Shown piece by piece: positions 12,913 through 25,432 of a DNA stretch of 64,000 nucleotides. A program made the translations under genes and the position numbers. Position 1 is the first letter of the stretch. Every line of letters starts with the position of its first letter. Origin of the DNA: Bedellia somnulentella (lineage: Eukaryota; Arthropoda; Insecta; Lepidoptera; Bedelliidae); assembly GCA_963576735.1 (NCBI GenBank), contig OY755170.1:22490875-22554874 (forward strand). The letters run 5' to 3'. The notes under the pieces are model-generated. The model was not told where the DNA came from. It ran no database searches and saw nothing but the letters and a program-made list of their open reading frames with translations.

Positions 12913-13716
12913 CTAGTGGATCGTCCCAGCTTCGCACGGGTAGCGTTGTTTTTTTTAAATATCTGAGGTTTCTTTCTTCAGTCCCTGCTTAAGCATTGTG
13001 AAACTCAGCGCAATGTTTTCAATTTATTTAATTTATAGCACTCCCTAAACAGTGTAGTTTGGTGATTTTGAATGCGCTTTAATGAACGGTTCAGTATTTC
13101 CATTAAATAGCAAATTTTGGAATAAAACGCTATGAAGTATTTATAACAATCTGAAAAATAAATAATTACGTGATGTAGGATGCAACTACTGGCGCTAGTA
13201 AATTAGTAAAGATTTGGTTTTGGTCACGGCGCGCTGGCTTATTTTATGTATAATTTCGGTGTTTGTCTACCGATTTCTATGATTCTTTTTTTATTGGATA
13301 GGTAATAATGTTACCTTTTTTAAATTTGGGATGAGTGAGAGGTTTACAAACGTAAGAGTAAACAAATATAATCAGAATGATCCGAACTGCTAAGCTATCA
13401 GGAATTACACGTGTTATTGTGAGTCAACCGTAAAAGATAGATATAAACTGTTGAGGATTTTATTTTAGATATTTTTAAGCAAAATTTTTCCGTCATACGT
13501 GATTTCTATGTAAGTTTAACCATTAAGGCTGCACACGCGACGGAAGCTTGAAAAATGGAGTAACTTCTCCCCTTTTTCCCAAAATTTCCCAAAATTCCCC
13601 TTTACTACTCTGCTGGAAAGTATACAAAAACCTGCGCAGGAGTATGAAGAATAATTGTACCAAGTTTCGTTAAAATCCGTCGAGTAGTTTTTGTTTCCAT
13701 AAGGAACATACAAACC

Positions 13717-13774
<58 letters not shown>

Positions 13775-13893
13775 AATTTTACTGATTGCATTTTTGGCAT
13801 CAGTATCGATCCCTAATCATCACCTGATAGTTATTTTGAAAATATATTTCATGTACAGAATTGACCTCTCTACAGATTTATTATAAGTATAGA
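12913..13893 (-). mobile_element. Non-autonomous Helitron, family 3
   Basis: On the minus strand it begins TCTATACTTATAATAAATCTG and ends ...GCTACCCGTGCGAAGCTGGGA..CACTAG before T. It is co-linear with the copy at 52576-53605, including the (TCTG)n run (here CAGA at 13717-13772). Flanking A/T as expected. No coding region. Confidence 0.85.
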
Positions 13894-14510
13894 TATCGTT
13901 AAGTCAGTTTCCCATAATACAAGTTCTACTTAGTTTGGAGCTAACATGATCTGTGTCAATATATAAATAAATAAGTAAAATGTCTGTTATACTCGTAAGT
14001 TCATAGTCAATACCATTTTTAGTAAATGTTGACTGCAAAGTTTTCCACCTCATTCAATCACTAATTGGAAACCAAAACTAACAGAAGTCTAATTAACTTT
14101 GAAAATAAATTTTATTCGTTATGAAAGTTGTCTCGACAAAATGAGGGGAAAGAAGAATCCTTACTTTGGTTTTATAAAAAAAGCCCAGAAAACATTGGAT
14201 GGGTGAACGAGACATTCAATTACATATTCGTATATCAATAAACCTTGTTTATCAAAATATTCTATTCAGACATAAAACATTCCTGCAGAGCAATATCGTA
14301 TTATGTCATTCACGTATCCGATCAACTAGAAAATTGACAATCGCATATGGCTCCCCCGGCAATACCTCACCTATTTCATATTAACCTAGTAAAATTCCGA
14401 GACTTATTTAAATGGTAAACTCACAATAAAAACTCTATTACAAAGTAAAACCTCTATGTTCTTTTAAAAAATATTTTATTATACAAAAAAAACATATTTT
14501 TGTAACTTTG

Positions 14511-14575
14511 TGTTCATGAAAACCTCATGTGGGGATTATTACTAATAAATAAAGAATAAATAAAGGAAAGAAAGA
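14511..14575 (+). repeat. CATGAAAACCTCATGTGGGG repeat copy 1
   Basis: TTCATGAAAACCTCATGTGG plus GGATTATTAC, then an AATAAA-rich stretch. The same core is at 21677, 40597 and (minus) 43104. It looks like the 3' terminus of an unidentified dispersed element. Confidence 0.5.
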
Positions 14576-15794
14576 AACAAATTTTTGTGTGAAAATAAAT
14601 TGTTTATGGTTAAAAATAAATTTAAGTTACTAAATACACGAATTTGGTAAGAAGTTTTATCTTTTTTACTAAGTTTTAAGTTAGTATAAGAAAAAATGTG
14701 AAAGACTTTTGGAGTTTAAAGTCATTTAATTTATGTTAGTGTCAGGCTTTTAAGATGATTACACCCGTCAACGAACGGTAATTGCGAGATGCTTAAAAGC
14801 TTTTATACCTTGCGGATATGACTACTACTTTATTTAATATGAAAAGAAGCAATGGATAAAAACATCGTTAATGAAATAACGTACATATGTATACAGTAAA
14901 AAAAACTCAAGCCATTTTTGGGAGTTGAATGGGATTTAAATTGGACATATTTTATGTAACAAAGTAAAGGTAAGAGCTATAAAAAATCTGGTTTATGAAG
15001 ATATGACCAGAATGTCGTGTCACTAAAATTTTACTAAGCGGTTTTATTTCGATTACCCCGTTTGTTTTATTCTTGGGTCAAATGTAGTGTTATAAATTTC
15101 CCCCCTTTCTGTCCACCGATATATAAAATTTAGCATACACTTTGGATTTTGGTGACAACACGAATATGTTTATTCAATGGCGGCCATCTTAAATTCACTT
15201 GTAGTAAATTCAAGGAGAAGACTGAAGCTGGATGCACATAAAAACTCAGAACTAGAAAATAAAAAACGGTAAACAATACTTTTAAAATAAACGGTTGTAT
15301 GTTAAACGTACATTGTAATTGTTAACATAAATGTACAAATAATTTTAAAAAATTTAATAAATACAGTCGTGGGCATTATAAACAAAGGTAGAGACTAGAC
15401 TAAAATAAAACTGTGGGTCACGTCAGTTGTCTATGATCGTCGAAGAATCATTCAATTCGTCGCTAGGCAGTTAACCCACCGTTTTTTTTTCATTTTTTAT
15501 TTATAACTCTTGATTTGGCTCAGAATTGGCCAGGCATTAAAGCTAGCGTCAAAACAACAGTAATTTGTTTTGCATTTTTTTAATTCTGCACATATCTAAA
15601 CATATTTTTTTTGTTTGCACTCTGTTTAGGAATCTATCTATCAGAATTACGGAATTCAAAAAAAACTTAAAACTTTGTTAATAGAGCCTAATTTGCAGGG
15701 GTCAAGCTATCGGTCAATTAATTAATCGCCTCAAACGACCTCCAAAAATATTCTTAGAGGTAGTGATGATGAAACATGAAATTATTTGTTTTAG

Positions 15795-15922
15795 TTTGCA
15801 ACCAATTTGCACGTGGAGTATGGTCAATGCTGGGAGCTGTTACTCCGGAATCATTTGATACTCTGCATTCATACACCAACACTTTCCAGATGCCTTTTGT
15901 GACGCCCTGGTTTCCTGAAAAG
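15795..15922 (+). CDS. GluRI: Receptor exon 2: amino-terminal domain
   Basis: Encodes residues 53-95. It contains CNQFARGVWSMLGAV, matching the CxQxxRGVxAIxG block of AMPA/kainate amino-terminal domains, and NTFQMPFVTPWFPE, which is characteristic of insect GluRI proteins. The acceptor is TTGTTTTAG and the donor is GTAATA. The exon starts in phase 1 and ends on a complete Lys codon. It follows a 9.5 kb intron filled with transposons. Confidence 0.95.
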
Positions 15923-15984
15923 GTAATATATTATTATTAATTGTTTGATGTATGACGTATCAAAACTAAAATAGCATGCATGAT

Positions 15985-16082
15985 TAAAATTATGATTGGG
16001 AGCGAAGATAAAACCGTACAAAGTGGCGATCGATATTCTCTGACTACCGTACAGCGTGAACATATGTATGTACGTATGTAAT
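15985..16082 (+). repeat. RTE-like LINE tail fragment
   Basis: ACAAAGTGGCGATCGATATTC, CTCTGACTACC and GCGTGAACATATGTATGTACG form a diverged RTE-like 3' tail with TATG repeats. Confidence 0.6.
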
Positions 16083-16132
16083 TGTATGATAGTATAGTGA
16101 ACTATTCATTCCCACATATAAGTTTTATTACA

Positions 16133-16375
16133 TACATGCATATACTCACAGCTATAGATCCCTAGAAGGGGTAGCCAGAGATAAGGAATAAAAAAATCTT
16201 CAACCACTTTTGGAAAGTTGAGTGGGGAAAAGATAGTAAAAAATAAAGGTTGTTGGAGATGGGTCTCCAACAGCATCGCCTAAAAATCCCTTTATAACTC
16301 CAATACCGTTAGCTCTTACGTACATTCACCGGAAGAAATGAGGTAGTGCTATTCTAAGCCAACACTACACAGCAA
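16133..16375 (-). repeat. SINE-A copy with perfect 12 bp target duplication
   Basis: AGTTTTATTACA flanks it at 16121-16132 and 16376-16387. Near full length, from the CATGCATATACTCACAG tail to the ACTACACAGC head. This is the clearest evidence that family A moves by retrotransposition. Confidence 0.92.
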
Positions 16376-16876
16376 AGTTTTATTACAAACACCGTATCAC
16401 TATATTATAGCCAAATGTAGTAGTTTGACACAGAATAGAAGTAAAACTAATATTTCATCAGTTTCACGGGATTACTTCCTCCAAGCCACTTCGGTGCTTT
16501 GAGTAAAAGATGTTTTATTTGTATTCCGAACGCGAAATTAATCCCGTCTGAAATACAGTCCTTCCCAGTGCAATCAAACTTTCAAAATCAAGACGTAAAC
16601 GTTAAAGTTTGCTGGAAAATCGGTTACAGCGTTTTATTAAGACCTTAAGTGATAAACTTCCCATATTTTCAAACAGTATAGTGATTCAAGTTTAAATATC
16701 ATTCAACTTAATAGTTTATAATTCCATACAAATTTCTAAACATACAATAATAGTTCAAGAACCTATGGTATAAACACTACCACAAAAAGCCACCCCGGAA
16801 TTCATAACTACGTTTCACTTCATTTGATTGTATTCCCTATACAAGAAATACTTTGATGAAGCTCGAAAGGTTTACC

Positions 16877-16997
16877 AGCATAGTTAGTACGACCGGCTTT
16901 TTATCAAGATATCGCCTGGTATTTCTTACACACTTACTTAGTATCGTAAACTGTCATGTCATTATCTAATTCTAACCATTATCGTGTCTATAAAATC
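16877..16997 (+). repeat. Repeat X copy 1 (unclassified, about 120 bp)
   Basis: CAGCATAGTTAGTACGACCG, GATATCGCCTGGTAT, CACTTACTTAGTATCGTAAA and ACCATTATCGTGTC match 45681-45805 in the same order. No coding content or terminal repeats seen. Confidence 0.6.
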
Positions 16998-17164
16998 CTC
17001 CTCCAAGAAAGTATACTTTTGCAATCGATAAAATTTACCTACTCGAGAGTATAATTTTGCTAAATGTAAATTGAATCGTAATAGTGTAGTAGTATTTAAG
17101 CTCAATTTGATCGATTAAACGAGATAAACGACTTAAGAGTTAGTGAGCAATTTGAAGTAAGAAA

Positions 17165-17300
17165 AATAAAAGGGCATGAATGAAAAGATTCATAGATGTT
17201 TATGAAACTCGAGAGGTTAGCTAGGATTGTACTAAGTGGAATCGATAGTCTCTGCCTATCCCAATTAAAACTAGCGGCTTGAGTATATATATGAATGTCA
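17165..17300 (+). repeat. RTE-like LINE tail fragment
   Basis: AAAAGGGCATGAATGAAAAG and ATCGATAGTCTCTGCCTATC match the C-terminal codons and tail of the RTE-like family, ending in TATG-like sequence. Confidence 0.7.
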
Positions 17301-17383
17301 TGAATATATTACCTACTCCATAACACATACATGATGAGTGAATCGTTTATAAAATACTACAGTAATTTACTATATGTATACTA

Positions 17384-17591
17384 CAGCTGTGTAGTGTCGG
17401 CTTAGAATAGCACTACCCCATTTCTTCCGATGGGTGTACGTAAGAGGCGACTAATGGTATTGGGGCTTTTTAAGGGATTTTTGGGCGATGCGGTTTGAGA
17501 CCCATCACCAACAACCTTTATTCAACCATCTTTTCCCCACTCACCTTCCAAAAGTGGCTGAGAAATTTCTAATTTATGTATGTATGTATGT
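17384..17591 (+). repeat. SINE-A copy with internal deletion near the tail
   Basis: Head CAGCTGTGTAGTGTCGGC is intact; the body jumps from GAGAAATTTCTAATTT straight into TATGTATGTATG, losing the CTACCCC...GCCGTGAG part. TACAGTAATTT occurs on both sides and may be its target duplication. Confidence 0.82.
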
Positions 17592-17639
17592 ACAGTAATT
17601 TGTAAAGAAACTTAACTTATAAATAATTTTGTTTAATAG

Positions 17640-17769
17640 GTTATCCCACCATCTTCCGGCCTTATAGACCACGCAATCAGCATGAGACCCGACTATCATA
17701 AAGCTATTGTTGACACAATAATGCACTACGGCTGGAAGGAGATCATCTTTATTTATGACTCTCATGATG
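17640..17769 (+). CDS. GluRI: Receptor exon 3: amino-terminal domain
   Basis: Encodes residues 96-138 plus the first base of codon 139. SMRPDYHKAIVDTIMHYGWK and IIFIYDSHDG fit the central beta-alpha-beta unit of the bilobed amino-terminal domain (the conserved 'GWxxxxxIYDxxxG' block). The acceptor is TTTAATAG and the donor is GTAAGT. The split Gly codon is completed by the GG at the start of the next exon, 24 kb downstream. Confidence 0.96.
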
Positions 17770-18880
17770 GTAAGTAGCTGGGAGACGCGAAATAAGGAAA
17801 ATAGAAGTTATATCATGCTTTTAATTTAATTTCGTTTTAATGCGCTTTAAGTTACACAGTTTGTTTTTTTTTAAAGTGTCTGGCTGTTCTATTAATAAGT
17901 TGACTTTGGTCTCCATAATTTTATATTTATATATATATATATATACATATACTTTTTACAATGAAATTCACGAATATAGATAGTTTCAAATATAAAGCAA
18001 TTAAAATCAACTCCATAAATATAATATTACACACATTGTCTCTTCACTAAAATACATTGAATATTCTGAACATGACCCAAAAATTTAACCTGCGGGTATA
18101 TAAGGAATATCGAACTATATTGATTCCGAACTCCACCGTATACCATTATTAAGTTTGTACTGAATTAAGGGTATTTTTGCTGGCGTTCTCAACGTCTGGC
18201 TTTTAACTACACTTGATTACAAGTGAACGAATGAACAATCAATTCCTAGTCGAAGGCTCGCCTTGGTTTCATGGCTGAAGATTGTTGGAGTCGACGCCAA
18301 TTAATTTCTTATATGAAACTGCTAGGCAATCGCAGCAATGAAACCAATAAAGTGAGTTGAACGTCTTGTATTCTTCTTTTATTTGTTTTCTTAAGTTTTG
18401 TGTTGATAACTAATTATGTCAAGTTTTTCTTCTGAACAAATAAAAATATAAATATTGACTCTAAAACATACCGACGCTGCTCTTTTTGACCTATATATAT
18501 ATATGTATCTAAATATCTACAATTTGTTTGCATTATGTTTACTTAAATGCAAAATGTTTGGTCATTAGCCTAAATGACAATTTCCAGGAAAATTAAAACA
18601 TATAAGTAATATAGCTATTAGAAATTTAATTTTGGTGTTAAAAAGGGTTTTTGCCTATCGATTGATGCCGCTCTTGATTATAAATCTTAACTTAACTTTA
18701 TAGTAACTTAAATAAGTATATAACTTTATAAACACTCAGATAAGATTTTATTATGTTCGAAGATAAAAACACTGGTTCGTTTTGGATGATTCTTAATTGC
18801 CTACAACAAGTCATTATGTAACTATAAATAGTTCATTGCCGCTAGTCAACATGAGACGTAAAAATACATAATGTTACATA

Positions 18881-19121
18881 TATATATATACTCACAGCTA
18901 TAAATCCCTAGAAGGGGTAGCTACAGCTGAGGAATTAGAAATTCCTCAGCCACTTTTGGAATTTCGTGGGGAAAAGATGGTGAAATATAGGCTGTAGGTG
19001 ATGGGTCTCTAACCGCATCGCCCAAAAATACCTTAAAAGCCCCAATACCGTTAGTCGCCTCTTACGTACACCCACCGGAAGAAATGGGGTAGTGCTATTC
19101 TAAGCCAACACTACACAGCTA
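18881..19121 (-). repeat. SINE-A copy, near full length
   Basis: From ATATACTCACAGCTATAAAT to GCCAACACTACACAGCT. GCATCGCCCAAAAATACC and CACCGGAAGAAATGGGG are intact. Confidence 0.88.
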
Positions 19122-20725
19122 TAATTTTCTGTTTCCGAAATATATAAAAAAATTGTCGGTAATGTATGATGGTGTTAGTTTTTATAGGACAGTAGTAGAC
19201 AGTGCGTGCGAAGCAATAAAAATACTAAACTTCATCATTTCCTAAACATTATAAAGGGTAATAAATTTGCATAATCATATTTTAGTCACTATTTTACTGT
19301 AAATATTATCAAATGGACTTGGGCACTAGCACTACAAGCAAGGCATCGTAGGTATTTCTGGTAGTTATTTATTCATGACCTCCGAAATAGAGACATGGCT
19401 TTACCATCTCCATCCATACCACCTTGTTATCCTTAAAGCTCTTCACACTACATAGGATTAAGAATAAAGATTTTTGGCATCATAAGATAATAACATTATA
19501 CCATTATAATAATACCATTCTGACCGTTTCTGTGAATTATGTCTATATCATTATATCGTTACATTTTTATAGTGAATTACTATATTTGTAAATCAAACCT
19601 TTCAAGTCTTGTATTAGATATAAAATGAAGATTTTATTACATTCTGTCCAAAAAATACTAGTGTTATTCGTTATTATTATGTCATAACTCGGGAACCTTT
19701 TTATTCATATTAAATCAACCCAAACCTTTTATAAGGCGTGTGAAAAGAATATATCAATAATTCAAACCCGCCTGTCCTTTTTGAATTTATGTAAAACCGC
19801 CTCATAAGTAATAAGCGAAACATGAATATGGGCCAACATAGAGCGATTCACTTTTATCGTTTTTCTTTACAACAAATGACGGCAGTTTTATAAATCGTAA
19901 ATTGTTGAGCTCGCCAGGGATTACAGAGGAGCTAGCTTCAACGATAATAAAATGTCGACACGAAAGAGATTGTGGCTATAACAGGGAGTTCTGGCTGTAA
20001 GACCGTGCACCCGATTTAATGGGGTGACTATGAACTGCCTCGAGATGTTTTACTTCGGCCTTTGTTAACTAGTTCCTGTTATAATAGCGAAAAGTGAGTG
20101 TGAATTTTATTGGTGACTTAACTTAATGTAGCTTATATTGAAGCTGCAATTTGTTTTTATCGATGCATTAATTGACTTTTTTTATAGAGATATTAATTAA
20201 AAGACTGTTCAGTTCACCTTAATGATTTAATATCACTCATACATATGGACATAGTACTTGAACTACTGAGTTCAAGTACTTAAACTGCTAAGGTATTGTT
20301 AGTAATGCCGTATATATATTGTGTAGTGGTTCAGGGGACAAGTGAATTGTATAATAGTATATTACATGCACCTGATACTCTTTGTAACTCGTCCTTCAAG
20401 AATAGAGTTTGTCACTTTTATAAAATAAATTACAGAATATTTTAAAACATGAAAAAAACTTTGGTAGATCATTGATGCCTTGATAGTCTAAGAGCCCGTG
20501 AACGGCAGACTGTATGTATTTAACCAAAGGTGATATTTTGTGCAGAGACCCTCCAATAGATACCCAACAATAAATGTGGAATAACTAAGCCCAGTGGAGG
20601 TAGCTATGACGTTACTCTAACAAGACAGGTGCGTCATAGCTACACGACGAACGAAGATAACATAATAAATATTATAAAGTTCAGAGCGAAAGTAGAAATG
20701 ATTAAATAGTCTAGTATAAAAATGT

Positions 20726-20945
20726 AAAGGAAGTATAAGCGACATTAGGAATGGTTCACCGTGATGATCGAAGTCTCTGCCTATCCTAGCGTGACTGTAA
20801 GTATTAATTATTTACTCTTTTATTAAAATACTGAATATATGTATATGTATATGTGTGAGAGAAGCAAAAGAGATTTGTCCGAATCCAGCAAAGTGGCGAT
20901 AGATAGTCTCTGCCTTTCCCAATGGGAATAATGGGCGTGAGTAAG
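20726..20945 (+). repeat. Two RTE-like LINE tail fragments in tandem
   Basis: CGAAGTCTCTGCCTATCC (about 20770) and AAAGTGGCGATAGATAGTCT, CTGCCTTTCCCAATGGG, GGGCGTGAG (about 20890-20940) are two separate 3'-tail pieces in the same orientation. Confidence 0.65.
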
Positions 20946-21239
20946 TGAGCATTTTGCAGGAAGTACGAAGACTTTAATTTTATTCTTGACTCTCAAAAAT
21001 GTAGATCATTCTGCGCCACATACATTTATGATTGTACATAAATAACAATTCTAGCTTGTATGCGATAAATTCAAATTTTGTTTTGCGGAGCGGTTTTGAG
21101 GAACTCGTTTCATTATTTCATAAAGCTGTGCATACTTGTATATTTATATCTTTTATTACTGCTCGAAGGTGTTATCAGAGTTTTACATGATGGGAATGTT
21201 GACATTGCTAATAAATTGGTTATATAATAATACATCATA

Positions 21240-21640
21240 TTTATATTATGTGATCGTGTGAGAAATTACGTCATTCGTGAAAGAATGATGAGCGCGATGT
21301 GAAATATGATATTGTAAAAAAAATAATTAAAAAAGGAATGTTGTAATGGGTTGGGCATATAGAAAAGATGGATGACAATTAATTGGTGAAAAAGATCTAT
21401 AGAGCCAATGTAGAAGGTAATGTGACTAGAAGACGGCGACGGAGGACACATGAATCAAATAGAGAGTGTACTCATAAACACAGGCGTCCGAAGTATAAAA
21501 AATAAAAGAGCATTCATCAAAAGATTGATGGATGTAAACGAAGCTTAAAAGGTTTGCCAGGATCGTACAAAGTTGCGATCAATAGTCTCTGTTTACCCCC
21601 ATTGGAAATAATGCCGTTAGTATATGTACATATGTTTGTA
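21240..21640 (+). pseudogene. RTE-like LINE 3' end, decayed
   Basis: Broken frames still read VRNYVIRERM, HMNQIESVLINTGVRS and NKRAFIKRLMDVNEA, then GTACAAAGTTGCGATCAATA and the tail. Stops and frameshifts interrupt it throughout. Confidence 0.75.
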
Positions 21641-21676
21641 TGAACAATATATTTGAATAATTTGAATGTTTTTGAC

Positions 21677-21699
21677 ATGAAAACCTCATGGGGGGATTA
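21677..21699 (+). repeat. CATGAAAACCTCATGTGGGG repeat copy 2
   Basis: CATGAAAACCTCATGGGGGG abuts the 5' end of the Helitron at 21700, which probably inserted within or beside it. Confidence 0.5.
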
Positions 21700-22375
21700 T
21701 CTATACTAGAATAAGACCGATATCGAAACTGTACATTGAAGAAAAAAAATTAAAAACCGGTGGAATATGTTTAATTTTCGATACTGAAGCCAAATATGTG
21801 CTTCTTGGAAAAAATTTCTGTCTGTCTGTCTGTTTGTATGTATGTCCGGTCATCACGTTAATTCTACCAGACGGATCTTGATCAAATTTGGTATGAATCT
21901 AGCTTACACACTTGGCCAACATATAGGATATCATTTATGCTGGATTTTGCAGGAACATTAAAAAAAACATAAGTTTTATATGGCTCCCCATATTTACACG
22001 ATTCATTTTTTCATCAAACGACATTACCAGACTCTTCATTAACAGTATTTTTGGAAATAATAAGGGTTTCATCCATTTTCATCAAAATAAATGTCCATTT
22101 AATTGTTTGTCAATAGTATAACTACTAGATATATAGCTTATCAAAATTTTGAAGTCAACACTAAAGTCTCCGTGGCGTAGCGGTATACCGTTTGGTTGAT
22201 ACTAATCGAACGGAAGACCCAGGTTCGAATCTCGGGCATCACAATCTTTTTGCGTTTTTTTTTGCTTTTGTGTTAGGTTAGAATAATAGGAAGCACTATT
22301 CCTTCTCATTCACATCCAACTATGCGAATATGTATGAATAAAGATAATTGAAAGTATATCGTATGAATTTTGCGT
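21700..22375 (+). mobile_element. Helitron family 1, second copy, 3' end lost
   Basis: Starts TCTATACTAGAATAAGACCG after an A and parallels 11501-12320: ACTGTACATTGAAGAAAAAA, a short TCTG run, CATCACGTTAATTCTACC, and the tRNA-like segment at 22170-22241. The match fades after about 22375, and no hairpin plus CTRR end was found. Confidence 0.78.
22170..22241 (+). other. tRNA-like segment inside Helitron, second copy
   Basis: CGTGGCGTAGCGGTATACCG and CCAGGTTCGAATCTCGGGC correspond to 12011-12085. Conservation of both box-like blocks in two diverged copies is notable. Confidence 0.55.
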
Positions 22376-22856
22376 ATTCATTTGGTAGGTTTGAGAATAT
22401 GTTTATAACTTTTTTATTTACTATTTTCAAACTAATATTTTCATAGATATATTGTGCTATACTTACGCATAAATTAATATTCTGTTTAAGCCTCAGAATG
22501 CATAGTTAGTAAATAATAGCACATATCTCAATTTTAATTTAGTACCGCCATCTATTGACCGATGACTGATTGGCTGCAATCTCTCACACTTCACCAACAG
22601 TCAGTGTAGGGGGCAGCACCGGGTCGCCAAACTGCTATCCATACTTACCAAAAATATTCTCATTTTTGAACATAGAAACTTGGTACAAAATGAACAGTTA
22701 AAAAGGTTTTTGGAACTCACCCCCTAAGGGATTGAAATAAAGTATACAGATTTTTTATCTATAAATATACTGTATCTAGAAATTTGAAACTTGATGCGAT
22801 TGACTGATATAACAACTACAAAAAGGAAAATATGAAATTCATCCATCAATCAATCA

Positions 22857-22963
22857 TGAGTATATACTAACGGCTATAAATCCCAAAAAAGGGTAGCCAC
22901 AGCTTCAGAGATAATAATTCTTTATCCACTTTTGGGAGTTAAATGGGGAAAAGGTAGACAAAT
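22857..22963 (-). repeat. SINE-A tail-proximal fragment
   Basis: GAGTATATACTAACGGCTAT, GGGTAGCCACAGC and CCACTTTTGGGAGTT. It is immediately followed by an RTE-like fragment in the opposite orientation. Confidence 0.7.
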
Positions 22964-22989
22964 TTAGCCGTGAGTATATGTTCGAATGT

Positions 22990-23200
22990 ATGTTATAATT
23001 TGTATGGTTTTCCCAATAGAAGGCGACCACAGAGGACATATTTAAATCAAATAGATAATTTGGTCAAAAAGGCAGGTGTCCGGACCATGAAGGTTAAAAG
23101 AGCATGTATGAAATTATTGATGGAGGTAAATGAAGCTAAAGGTTGGCAAGGGTCGTACAAATAAGTGATCGATAAACTTTATCCCCTATCTACCACAACA
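22990..23200 (+). pseudogene. RTE-like LINE, C-terminal codons
   Basis: Reads RRRPQRTYLNQIDNLVKKAG, then VKRACMKLLMEVNEA and a stop after GSYK. These are the last roughly 60 codons of the RTE-like ORF2, followed by a diverged tail. The frame is open here, but the copy is strongly 5'-truncated. Confidence 0.75.
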
Positions 23201-24754
23201 GGAACAATCACTTTTACCACACGCATTTACGATACCCTTTAAAATACGCATATATCATGATAGTGCTATTCTTATTCGACACCTCAAGGCAATAGATAAA
23301 AATAAACATTAACTAAGATAAAAAAAATATATGAATTTTAGTTACATGCGTAGGTACTTGTACGAATTATATTTTCATACACCGAGACCTGTATAGTTAA
23401 TTTAATTTTATATGAATTTGTTCAGGCAAAAGTTTTAATGTTCTTACAAATCTTGTTCAATAAAGTTAGCGAATTTGGAGGCAACAAAAAACCTTCGAGT
23501 TTTCATCGGATATCCGGAGCGTTTGATTCATTTCTATTATTGAGCCAAAGTTGAAAGGGTCGTTGATTTACTAAAGCAGTTATCATAAAACCTTCTTTTT
23601 CATTTGGTTGTTGCTTCAACAAATATTATGTTTGTATTTGATACTTTTTCTGAACTGAATATGATTTTTTATATTATAGTATTATTTATATCTGCCTCCG
23701 TGATCTATTGGTATTGAGTTTAGCTCACAATCAGGTATTTTTGGGATTGCTACCTAGAGCTATAAAGATTCAGTGCTTTAATTGACACCTTAAGCCCTTG
23801 ATCCTTTGGACCATTATGAAAGTAGTCTCTAGTTTGACAACTAGAATAGAACGCAATACTCTCGCACTAGACTAGCGTGGTGAACCATGGCCAAATAATT
23901 TTATGAAGAATGAGCTCGAGTAAATCGGTCTTAGGTAAAAAAAAAACTGACAACGTTTCTTAGCTGTATTATACGTGTAAAATACCTACTAACATACTAG
24001 TTTAGACAGCGAACTTTTTAATTAAGAGCAAATTTATCTATATTATGATATACATTATCATTACTACAGCTCACACACACACAATACTATTTTTCAGCAC
24101 TAAGGAGCACAAACTTACCCTAAGTAATAGACAACTTACGGTTTTTTTTTCTGCCGTCAGTTAGTGTAAAGTAGTTTTAAGGATTTGATTTGTGACCACA
24201 AAACATATAAAAAATCATATAAAAACTGCTTTTGGATTCTACAGTAAAACATCCAATTAAAAAGGTTCGGGTGTCATGAGTTTTACTACTTAGATTCTTA
24301 CAAAACTTGAGTGAGATAATACTTTTAAAAAATACTTACGAAAAATCATTCAACAAATTTTACGCTAAAAGCAATGTCAACAAAAAAGGAGGTAAACTAA
24401 GACTAAGCGCCTTCGAAGTTTATTTATCTAAAACCTATTTATATTGCTCGACGATAATCCAGGAGGTTGTTTAAGATAAAAATGAAAATTTTCCTAGCGC
24501 TGCGAAATAAAGAGGGGTGGTTAAGTTGCCGGCAAAAATTGCAGACATGTACATTAAAATACAGATAAGGTGAACGGCGTGAGGGGCGTCTTCCTCATAT
24601 ATTCCTGCAATTGAGTACTTGAATATACTCCAAGTAGAATTTAATCATTTTCTTTTTTCCTGGAAAAATAATATCCATGCAAGGTAAAGAAATAAGGTTT
24701 CATAGCTATTTTAGTATTTTTGCTTCATTGGGAGGTATGCGAATTCATAAACGG

Positions 24755-24840
24755 AATGTGTAAAACAATGAAGCTAAATAGGTTTGCCAGGATCGGACAA
24801 ATTGGTGATCGATAGAAGGCGTGACGTTAGTGTAAGTAAG
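24755..24840 (+). repeat. RTE-like LINE tail fragment, degenerate
   Basis: GAAGCTAAATAGGTTTGCCA, GATCGGACAAATTGGTGATC and GGCGTGACGTTAGTG; the CTCTGCCTACC block is lost. Confidence 0.55.
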
Positions 24841-25284
24841 TAATTAACAAAATATTCTTGATGTATGAAGTTTAAAGTTTTTGGGGCTGCCATGGCGCTG
24901 AAGTGCCTTGAGTATGTTTGCTGCGTCAAAACTTTCGGCTTTCAGGCCGTGATACACAATAAAAAATCAACTAATTAACTTCAATAGTGATATAATAGTT
25001 TACAATAATAACTACATTTTAATGACTGCTTGATTGAAATGCAAATAAGCCCATCTCCCAATCAGTTAAATAAATGTCAATGCTGTGCAATAATTCAACA
25101 CATTTCAATAAAACAACGTTTTAAAGTTAATATTTCTTCGCTTTTGGAAGTTTGTACAATAATGATTTAACAACTAAACCATATAATTACCGAATAAAAA
25201 ATCTAACGCATCCTAAACATATTTTTATAGGCATAAAAACGGGTTAACAAGTCAGCTTGAAACAGAACTAACCTAATTTTTCCC

Positions 25285-25432
25285 TTGCACGACTAAGGGT
25301 TTTGGGTATTAATTTGTGGGCGATGTGGTCATAACTGGTCTATTTTATTACTTTTGCCCCAACAGGTTCAATTTGTTTTATTCTGAAGCTTTTGCTATAT
25401 TTCAGGGGTTTATAGCCGTAAGTTAAGTATTA
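25285..25432 (+). repeat. SINE-A copy, very degenerate
   Basis: CGACTAAGGGTTTTGGG, GGGCGATGTGGT and TTCAGGGGTTTATAGCCGTA follow the family A order. Low similarity, probably old. Confidence 0.45.

Larger units (their letters stand above)
6323..15794 (+). other. Receptor intron after exon 1 (9.5 kb), transposon-rich
   Basis: Contains a LINE remnant (8427-9907), SINE-B (10263, 10930), SINE-A (10667) and the Helitron/SINE cluster at 11501-13893. I see no host coding sequence in 6323-8426 or 13894-15794; short open frames there (for example 7006-7200) have no recognisable content. Confidence 0.85.
15923..17639 (+). other. Receptor intron after exon 2
   Basis: Holds an RTE-like tail (15985), two SINE-A copies (16133 and 17384) and repeat X (16877). 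No coding sequence is seen. Confidence 0.85.

Noticed and set aside
13516..13800. 94-codon open frame with repeated LSVCLSVC
   Set aside because: It is the translation of the (CAGA)n microsatellite inside a Helitron.
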